From Chondrosia reniformis (taxonomy: Eukaryota; Porifera; Demospongiae; Chondrillida; Chondrillidae): 64,000 nt of DNA. The position numbers and the translations under genes are program-made. How positions within the stretch are numbered: the first letter of the stretch is position 1; each line of letters begins with the position of its first letter. This document shows, piece after piece, positions 61,701 through 64,000 of the stretch. The stretch covers positions 6,231,401 through 6,295,400 of the forward strand of contig OX359198.1 in the NCBI GenBank assembly GCA_947172415.1, in the 5' to 3' direction. The notes beneath the pieces are model-generated. The model was not told the DNA's origin, made no database searches, and saw only the letters and a program-made list of their open reading frames with translations.

Positions 61701-64000
61701 CTTAGTGATCAGAATTCTAATCCTGTTATACCTGAAGAAGAATGGAACGCCTTTCCTGTCACTGAAATCGTAATGGACATAACAAGACCGAATTTAGTCT
61801 CATTTTCATTGAATCTAACCTCAGAACTGCTAATTCTGACTTTTGATGAGACTGTTGAAACAGATTCCTTCAGTGCAACCAACATCACATTGGCCTCCTC
61901 AGATGACATTTCTGCTACAACCTATCGTTTAAAGGGAGGAATTCATTCCAACAATGACTCTACTATAATTTACTTGCAAATGGATATAACTGATTTAAAT
62001 GAATTAAAGAGACTCACTGATTTGTCAGTCTCACAGAATACTACCTTTATTGTGGTAAACAGCCTGTTAATACAAGATATGAATGCCAATAATGTTATCC
62101 CTAATAGTCTGACTTCAGCCCTTCCTTCATCATCATTCTACCCAGACACCATTCCACCACAACTTGCTAACTTTAGTCTGGACTTGAATTCTGATGTGCT
62201 CTCCTTGACATTTGATGAAACTGTAGAAGCATCTTCCTTGAATGTAACATCCATCTCGCTAGTAAATGGAGGTGTTAACTGGACTTCTTTGTACCAGCTC
62301 ACGGGAGGAAATCAGACTTTGGAAAATTCAACTGTTGTTGAAATTACCTTGAACAAAGTGGATTCTGATTTCATTCGATTTTTGGACGATCTTGCTGTAA
62401 GTGCAGAGAGCACTTTCATTATCATAGAGAACTACACAGTGGAGGACATGAACGCAAATCCAGTTGTGACAACTGTTATGAGAGCAAGTAATTTCATTTC
62501 TGATTCCCAAAGTCCTTATCTTGTAGAATTTGATTTGGACATGAATGAAGGACTGCTGATAGTAAGCTTTTCAGAAACAGTAAATAATACATCACTCATG
62601 GTAACAGCCTTGACTTTACAAAATGTTGCTTCATTTGGTAATGAATCAGTAACTCTGACAGGAGGACGTTCTTTATATGATGACAACACCACAATTACAA
62701 TAGAATTAGACAGCGGTGACCTCAATGAGATTAAAAGACTAAGAAATTTGGCTACAGCCACTACTTCCACTTACCTCTCCCTGACATCAGCTGCAATAGA
62801 AGACATGGCTGACAATGCAGTGATCAGGGTTCAGATGTCCAATGCAACAATGGTTGACCAGTACACAAATGATACTAGTCCTCCAATCCTAGTAAACTAT
62901 GACTTTGACTTGGATGATGCATTGCTTTATCTGACCTTCTCTGAGACAGTTGACTCTGAAACTGTCAATGTGACCCAGTTCACCTTTCAATCTGGCAATG
63001 CCTCTTCTCTCTCTGATAACTCAACTGCCAATTTTACAGAATCTACTGTGTCGTACACACTAACAGAATCCTCTCGAGTTATAAGTAGTCCCAGTACAGT
63101 TATAGTGTTGAGGATTGGTAAGTTTGATTTGGACAATATTAAGAGATTTCCCGATCTTGCAGTCAGCAATGAATCTACTTACCTATCCATTACACCAATG
63201 GCAGTAGCAGACATGTTTGGAAATGAAGTTAGTCAGATTGATATGTATGCTCCTCATAGGGTAGCCATCTTTACACAAGACCAGACCAATCCATCATTAG
63301 AGGAATTCAGTCTCTTCATGAATGACTACTTGTTGTCTTTGACATTTTCAGAGACTGTTAATGTAAGTTCCTTAAATATTACTGGTATTACACTAGGGTT
63401 TGGAGTAATGGGACCAACTCACACATTGGAATCGCCTGAGACCTTTGCCCTGACTGATGATGATCCAGTTGTAAATATACTCCTATCACCAGATGATATG
63501 AATATAATAAAGAACATCTCCTGGGTAACTGATCTTTCAAATACCTATATCAGTTTGGAGAATTTCACAATCGAGGACATGGCAGGTCGGGAAATGGATG
63601 CAATCGCTAACCATCCAGTAGTCACTGCTACACCTGACACCTTTGGTCCAGTTTTAGAGAGCTTCACTGTAAATCTGTCCAATGAACTTCTTGTTCTTTA
63701 TTTTAATGAAACAGTTAATTCAACCTCTTTGGATGTTACAAGACTATATCTTATGAACAATAATAATGCTACTGATACAATGCCTATCAGCCTACGTGGC
63801 AGTACAATACTCTCACCAAATGGACCCATTCAAATCGTACTCCTTGGATTTGATGCACTAGAAATGATCAAGTTAGACCAAGAATTGGCTACTTCAGTTA
63901 ATGACACTTACTTGAGAATTGCCTCTTCAGCAGTTTATGATTTGACTGATAATGTGAATTTTGAGGAGGTGATCCAGGTAGAGAATTTCACTTCAGATTT
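43776..64000 (+). CDS. Giant secreted tandem Ig-like repeat protein, right paralogue (3' end outside window)
   Basis: The start at 43776 gives a signal peptide (begins MRLWYWLLLMLF, ends WTAVLAQ). One open frame of at least 6,741 codons follows. The register held at 44487, 46320, 49308, 52680, 55311, 58251, 61440 and 63963. The mature protein begins in the middle of a module: its first recognisable block is A-D-L-N-A-I-K, then a Cys-pair loop, then the closing I-S-D block. About 53 full modules follow. They share the left gene's blocks: D-T-T-x-P, L-D-x-N-x-G, L-T-F-[D/S/N]-E-[T/P]-V, Y-x-L-T-G-G, D-L-N-x-I-K, N-[D/N]-T-[Y/F]-L-S and D-M-x-G-N. N-x-S/T sequons are frequent. No enzyme, transmembrane or other domain is seen in the window. 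It is clearly a paralogue of the left gene; a secreted adhesion or matrix protein is inferred. Confidence 0.9.
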   Translation, partial: MRLWYWLLLMLFTSKWTAVLAQSGTSADLSSTFSVPIAFADLNAIKSYPLCTSTSDCFLAYLQGMISDSSGYLIDSNLQGIMVRNFSADAMSPELVSVEYFDWDSGQLRLVLNEVIDVSTVNLAALSLRNDFFGDASIPTYDIQNGTVLTNESYSLFVDLEISKEDLDTLKIENIVCLPGTACWIRFTEELLQDVAGNSISPLYPNVTSSNTAARTLPLPDLTPPELVAYSIDMDRGLISLTFDEPVDFETFEGGFITFSDDQFALQNHSLTPPGGILLTMQRSLVINFTMLLADLNAVKAIDDFFTTINNTFISFTEDLVDDVFANPANLLVSGVNATMPDMFIGDTTSPMVSSFNEIDLDNNRLLVIFNEPVNVNSLNTSRILLRSGPASDFTAYEYLLTGGTVQYMSDSKLGLYINLNRPDIREVKTNTMLCSSDSNCYLQLQEGAVEDVEGNNIQESSAFKVITFNTDTRAPELESFILDLNSSILFLTFDDVVSAVTLDPTALTLQANMSLTYSYTLSSVLQPTIDDFSLAIPLFSTDSNAIKALPELATEINNTYISLTASAIQDVFGVNVISILSRNAIPATLVIPDDVRPNLQSGLFDLDEGTLHLSFDEVVAVSTLDATQITIQNSDYPLALMYSSYTLSGGVVESESFPTDFSIEVTREDLNVIKLNTDLAASNVDVSFISMTNASIRDTNNNFLNEIDAEILFVINDTSSPILQSFTFDLNEGLLLLTFDETVNGSTFNPSLLQFQDGIDGSVAFQLNEGEYSINNSDIISIKLSMNDLNTLKQTLNLATDASNTYLFLSNFTVLDMSNVPYTREQVIPASVFYHDQTPPELVSHSIDLNTGLLNLTFSETVDATSLDVTMITLLAFAEAADNGSDYFHILSPPPMGGSITSDFNSTLIVIDIGDNDLNEIKRLSNLATNQNDTFISITTGAILDMSGLSVVEINMTFPQPVATYIPDTTAPTLNAFTLDMNQGILNLSFSETVNSSSLNIAFLRILESPDGITGSSYGLQSSEVTTNDATTVTIQLSPEDLNLIKFLSPLATTINTTYLEVFSNAVLDMNNQMYVQSPSNLRVAYFMEDVTEPVIRCFNLDMDSNTLSLTFSEAVNISTFNVSFFTLTDGIGTESHQIMSANLTGPVITSGHPPELQLALSMEDTNNIKRLLGLAVSNETTFLQVGSNAVYDFATTPRGLSALLPQRVKVFTGDTTDPYLWDFDLNLSTEVITLQFDETVSISTFMVSEITLLSTNGSYYQLTNSIPNTLTDEPVIEVLLSFDDLLAIKLDTNLCTMPQNCFISLTNLTVSDTASNTVVEISEDSPMPIRNFTEDLVPPFLNEYTLDMNAATLTLTFSEPVNRSTLDVSQFLLMAFPGTNDTDLFEQLTPGSPPEYTATSDPNGYIIQLDLGTEDLYNLQLKLSLAVNASSTYLAIGDNAVRDMNNQVLVPINATEAVPLSEERFTGDSSGPVLQEFLLDVDNGILWLTFDEIVFVSSLDPTGLVIQSSNITIGNFVSLSPLSPYQQENDYIIYINLTKPDLDMLKFFEDLGVSEADTFLSVTNNAITDTSAARNGIANVVIQAETVIPDLTPPEITGFSLNIDMGILTVSFDEPINANSTRFSQIMLQNRRANASSSYTLTGGDVLSGNGLQISINISTVDLNRIKQIEDLAVSENSTFLGVTEGTFTDIAGNGINQIPNSDAVPVSVLAVDETAPVLMAFSLNMNDSILVLTFSEVVNVSSLNISAISLQNMADSSASTVRLSGGTLLSTSNELTVEIALTDDDLNDMKLQRIGLEVLTSYISLDSGVVQDTTGIPSVPVDGQAVSQHVRDERQPTLLAFDLDLTSEQLILYFDETVLAIDLDISAITLQDLSLSVNYTLTPEISQRVGGDGTDIVIRLGLEDLNAIKLLINLAVSENTTYLSILDGAIRDISQNDLAGYDTDVPLQVSNFTEDTIFPIMDGFVLDLDSDRLILSFSESVNASSLNITEIALQNTMTNTSNTTFITLTGVVLSHNGPNQEILLSRETLNAIKVTTTLGTEVSNTYISLTSDSITDMNDRPIVAINITEADMASAVIPDDVPPVLEGFSIDLTSEILVLTFNETVSAASLMLSSVIIQDHLNSTIEYRLMGGAMQLEDSNVIVVYLSTEDLNIIKEIYQLATNEDNTFLRLLINAVLDMNDVGILGIEDGDALPADSFVADTISPELNEFGLDMNEGVLMLTFNEPVNVDTFNFSLLTLASRGEMITLTTGLPSERNYTDVNITLSLDDLNAIKELPGLAVSLETTQLIIEEGFVSDMNDNEINSQTLNATSFEPDNTSPTLDAFTLDLNSNLLHLTFSETIQASSFNPLAVFLANGRPGDSSVTLTDSTVNETLYSTAITVSLSFTDANEIKRLPLATSENDTYIWITSDAFTDANNNSVMGIPPNVALNTTDYIPDGVNPGLLSFNYNISSGEIELYFDETVNVSTLIVSGFTVQADFNISSTAEYGYFTLTNATTISTENYFRVILYTEEEDLNMIKSDLTLAISNDTTFLSALTDSVLDMNQNGLVGISNTNALPVSVYTSDFVAPVLREFNLEYAEGILVLELIFSETVNSSLINPTSFAFTNSGNSTLNESVSFILTGGNVSSSDLPIITINITAEDLESIRQLDAYNLLTSEETSFLTVSSSGARDVFGNEVVGISSSSALPISQWNADLRPPVLVSQSFDLNQGILYLEFDEPVDETTVNADYITLQSESRVAFNNTLGSFYTLLGMTGVITSLEGQQLAITLTDNDLNAIKELTDLVVSSESTFVSFQRGVVKDLAGNEAVYIPADSAISNSRFTGDSTGPSLLSYTINMETERLTLVFNETINSSSVDVTMFIFQNARNFGTLEYRLTDSSVVSNDSTILVIQFSESDINSLKAIDNLVTSDSNSFLAIDREALMDMSGNELVEIFRTNARPLSDFTSDFVPDIKRPYLVNFTLDLNNGFLLLTFNETVNENTLDTTEIVLSNGPNISVEIFRIRGAFSNNYNQPIQNVSFSLSDLNRLKQARVCSFPEECYISFTADLVMDMSGNPVEPVVGQVVGTYISDVTGPQIVEFVELNLVTETATLQFSETLNINSLNFSDLRLQTLFVEPRNTVYLTGGTVPQSNQSLLEVTLSQEDVDNLKTSPDVCDHRGNCYVRFSDKFVNDMYGNPSVEVSEDFPGFIVSRFTPDTIMPTLVDFDLNLEERFIFLEFSEPVDVSEMDLAQIFLAGERNNTFDTVSVSLSDAIKPDLNSRYVNLTLTQNLIISLKSSISFKSENSTYLYLTSAAVTDLAFFDKNPIEDIPAEMAQAVRGYTTDNTGPLLTAFILNLDENTLTLNFSEPVIPASLNLTGVTLYSLSGSNLTLSNGLIVAAYPRQTHLAIGYTSVVVALTAEDVVAIETSDALGNSQFDTYIDVEEGSFTDTNGNENVNQSGVAAYGFVQDTSKVEITGFNLDMNEGLLCLTFSDTVDLATFSPEGITIQNAVYSESDSMVTLTGGSRIIEQDGFKVTTELSDQDLNKIKVNTNVAISRNDTYLTARADTIDGVYAGDLIAITNNHAILVSGLTRDRTPPRLLSFILNLDTGSIVVSFSEAVDVETISPSAFRLQANESSDFYVDLSSNSTVQSGPDSTTLEIELTLDDLSTLMKLDGLADYVNNTYLSIAPQAVSDYSGNYLEAISNDSAVSAALVIPDTSSPMLIGYSLDLNVGFLTLTFNEVIFVPTLDVREMGLQPVKIFRTGPMFSLDGSYSNSTNARVITVQLSGDDLNTIKQLEGLATSINDTFLTITPLAVEDIAGNLVSEIPDVSALQVAQYIPDSNRPSLRYFNLDLTNDTLILVFNETVDVTTFDATQITLYNEASDSSFNLELSGGSIRQLNRATVLLELTTPDLNTIKVAENFGTSTEDLFLSLTESTVSDITNNRVLPVNFTQATNFTEDLTQPQLNSFTFDVTMGLITMFFSETVRSNTLNASKVILQNATGDFIEFRLTNGSVISSNGAVLQLMLTETDLNVIKELEQLASQRDNTFLRVDPAAVEDMNGNALIGIDSPNALLASFYVFDTEPPELISFQLNLNTSQLTATFSETVDASTVMFTEWTLQSDANLTDQSYSLQSGTVSDFDSTIIVLNLSRPDANELKRLEQLATSVNDTFLSLGSLAIRDMNGNQLVPIPADSAKMADDVILDEVSPFLLGFSFDANFGLLVLTFDETVNVTTFDVTAITIQGDETALDSHRLTNSVIVSSNNDTVAIQMTRFDQNAIKSLGDVGFSELDTFITLNESAVLDMFGNPSIAVLYGEAYIVQEMGYTPDYSSPILEAFDLDMNGGLLTLYFDETVDASTLRLRRLIIHNNGTSNITYHNLTGGISTSENIPVVRVNLSNTDLDELKINTQLATSRIDTFLSIDDFTIQDVALNPNFVESVSRQVRNYTSDVTDPELISFIVNINTFTLSLSFSEPVASATLNVQALTLQGVSNVTGNITDYFTLTNGTTGSENGENIDIVLVEEDVNILKMNPFLFVSLNTSFISFTENLIEDMNNNNITEIPLSIGFSAEQFINDTTSPILRSYSLDMNTGRMVLSFSETIDASLIRIPEISFQRFRNISNLFYRYTLNSSEVISDDSPVVTIQLSRQDLNEMKRRLIGTRVGRTWLIFETTAIQDTNNQLILPLVNDINATRPLIFVYDTSPAELDSFDLDLTEEILTIHFDETVNSMTLNTTQITLLNERNGSIIYNLTESSYPYEELTPDVQVVLSRMDLNEIKRLQELATYRNDTYISVTEITVYDVFGNNLTAITPDEAIPVSMYTPDLMRPSLESFELNLTNNLLTLHFDETVNASSLNAAQITLQNAPTTRNLTFEAYTLTGGSSRYGDDPTIIVELLNDDLNVIKQLLNLTISAGTTFISISNETISDMNGNAVNEILTNDAKQVIDYSGDQIRPNLTHFDLDIDASTLTLYFSETVNISSLNFSQITLQDSSTASTNYTLTSGFSLSENGPIIIVNITKEDLDLIKFDFNLATSPENAFITFPSNLITDVSGNEVIPITDGSAYRVANYTEDTTPPILEYFDLDMNTGTITFYFSETVNSDSLNVPAITIQAAEFVDDDDLDYYYTLTAANWTSLNSTMITLNITRDLSGEPDDLNEIKRFIPLATSANNTYLSYPSDLIEDMNDLQIVPRVNIDSDGQQVRNYTADTTPPQLYQFDIDLNTGTIILTFDEVVNRSSLDETKITLISRPTYYIYENVRVNRTFIVDGGFSFTREVIIPVRTNSTFPFPQVTLSSADAPEGDSQVLRIMMNSVDLNRLKSQELCSNVGQANDCYIGFTSELVTDMESIPIVEQTVVEPQMARFYYRDSNPPFLDQFVLFDLTNEVMELSFNESINVSTFDPSQITLRSWAFNDTVRLYVEYSLTGGSNVRQTSDTNVQFTFTKVDINSIKQIEGLCSQSQICFVRFTQDVIRDMATNLAAPLDESRSIADGGAFQSELPADFITDMKSPVLESYTLDLDSGDIVLTFNETIRVIDFDPTAITFYNDADNETEQYAIVLPAMSVNTDINWIYINFTVRTEELIRIKYFENLATSINNTFLESDISLIEDLSDQDAALIGPDNRLQASYVFPDRTIPRLEYFDINFSDKTLALFSDEPIYLPSVQPEFITLQSDGNIYDPTTTYITLRANSTVMYLDADGNSKRTVVIKLHDEDIHFIQLQMLNNSLANRDSNTFISYAEGTFSDMSGNPVLGLPNTTADRVRIFTPDTTPVELLYYTIDMDQGTMNLTFNDVVLPDSFEPTAFFFSNASEGPTTMYTLTVDTTAISGIDYWLNVRFSDDDLNAIKEDLDLATNINNTYLSTVPVFIAQALTDTAEQELSQLDFVLPIEYIPDTSSPKLRGFTFDLNTGQLMLSFNETVSAETLVTENLMIGNSRNFSEASYVITLTNATGSESDFIILTVNLTVEDLNEFKRIRTIATSYSNTFIAYDNTTLSDQNSNPVIPEEEWNAFPVTEIVMDITRPNLVSFSLNLTSELLILTFDETVETDSFSATNITLASSDDISATTYRLKGGIHSNNDSTIIYLQMDITDLNELKRLTDLSVSQNTTFIVVNSLLIQDMNANNVIPNSLTSALPSSSFYPDTIPPQLANFSLDLNSDVLSLTFDETVEASSLNVTSISLVNGGVNWTSLYQLTGGNQTLENSTVVEITLNKVDSDFIRFLDDLAVSAESTFIIIENYTVEDMNANPVVTTVMRASNFISDSQSPYLVEFDLDMNEGLLIVSFSETVNNTSLMVTALTLQNVASFGNESVTLTGGRSLYDDNTTITIELDSGDLNEIKRLRNLATATTSTYLSLTSAAIEDMADNAVIRVQMSNATMVDQYTNDTSPPILVNYDFDLDDALLYLTFSETVDSETVNVTQFTFQSGNASSLSDNSTANFTESTVSYTLTESSRVISSPSTVIVLRIGKFDLDNIKRFPDLAVSNESTYLSITPMAVADMFGNEVSQIDMYAPHRVAIFTQDQTNPSLEEFSLFMNDYLLSLTFSETVNVSSLNITGITLGFGVMGPTHTLESPETFALTDDDPVVNILLSPDDMNIIKNISWVTDLSNTYISLENFTIEDMAGREMDAIANHPVVTATPDTFGPVLESFTVNLSNELLVLYFNETVNSTSLDVTRLYLMNNNNATDTMPISLRGSTILSPNGPIQIVLLGFDALEMIKLDQELATSVNDTYLRIASSAVYDLTDNVNFEEVIQVENFTSD
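43860..64000 (+). repeat. Array of about 53 diverged Ig-like modules plus a half module (right gene)
   Basis: Approximate F-x-E anchors: 44101, 44500, 44880, 45253, 45619, 45989, 46349, 46744, 47110, 47489, 47849, 48247, 48612, 48981, 49342, 49709, 50081, 50449, 50791, 51160, 51550, 51938, 52323, 52705, 53065, 53440, 53817, 54195, 54570, 54943, 55313, 55675, 56040, 56410, 56780, 57145, 57520, 57897, 58265, 58647, 59007, 59417, 59900, 60305, 60680, 61090, 61460, 61838, 62210, 62567, 62935, 63345, 63700. Cys-pair loops occur near 43925, 44310, 45085, 47670, 52890, 53260, 59705 and 60100. Spacing averages about 375 bp. The 59417 module is enlarged to about 480 bp. Confidence 0.86.

Noticed and set aside
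44234-63169. Minus-strand open frames in the right region (for example 44234-44959 and 49547-50248)
   Set aside because: They are antisense to the continuous plus-strand repeat frame and mirror its codon pattern. Nothing supports independent genes.
1-64000. Bacterial contig encoding two giant RTX or Ig-like adhesins
   Set aside because: The left gene needs a phase-matched spliced signal-peptide exon, Kozak and GT-AG signals are present, and there is no Shine-Dalgarno site, operon or secretion gene. The repeat type is bacterial-like but the gene structure is eukaryotic.
1-64000. Cadherin, fibronectin III or Calx-beta repeats
   Set aside because: The cadherin LDRE, DxNDN and DxD motifs and the fibronectin Trp/Tyr pattern are absent. 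Calx-beta repeats are a different motif set. F-x-E-x-V with D-M-x-G-N fits bacterial Ig-like repeats better.

Overview
The window looks like nuclear DNA of an animal or a close relative. A sponge-like, intron-poor and compact genome is my best guess, with low confidence. Reasons: AT-rich sequence, GT-AG splice signals, a signal-peptide exon joined in frame to the next exon, a Kozak-type start, and short introns of about 240-420 bp. I see no rRNA, tRNA, transposon, CRISPR or prokaryotic operon structure.

Almost all of the window is two giant, divergently transcribed paralogous genes. The left gene (minus strand, 42814 down to 1, running off the left edge) has a 70-bp signal-peptide exon, a 420-bp intron and one exon of at least 42,324 bp with no in-frame stop that I could find: at least 14,131 residues. 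The right gene (plus strand, 43776 to 64000, running off the right edge) has a signal peptide and one exon of at least 20,225 bp: at least 6,741 residues. Both are tandem arrays of one diverged module of about 124 residues (about 371 bp). I count about 114 modules on the left and about 53 plus an N-terminal half module on the right. The module looks like a secreted Ig-like beta-sandwich and resembles bacterial Ig-like (SbsA/Big_5 or SWM type) repeats. It carries an extra conserved D-L-N-x-I-K segment and a variable loop that holds either an N-x-T-Y/F motif or a cysteine pair.

The most striking structure is a higher-order repeat in the left array. A landmark linker (T-D-G-K-A or a close variant) recurs at 36023, 27392, 18872, 10319 and 1757, exactly 23 modules apart by my count each time. 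Pairs of neighbouring cysteine-bearing modules recur at alternating intervals of 12 and 11 modules through the whole array. The array therefore seems to have grown by duplicating blocks of 11-12 modules, then blocks of 23, and the copies have since diverged. The right array does not keep this rhythm.

Between the genes (42815-43775) lie what look like 5' UTR introns ending just before each start codon. They flank a shared, CpG-richer promoter core (about 43241-43322) with CCAAT, E2F-like and IRF-like sites. The gene pair probably makes giant secreted or surface-anchored fibrous adhesion or matrix proteins under common control. That role is inferred. Neither C-terminus, where an anchor would be, is in the window.
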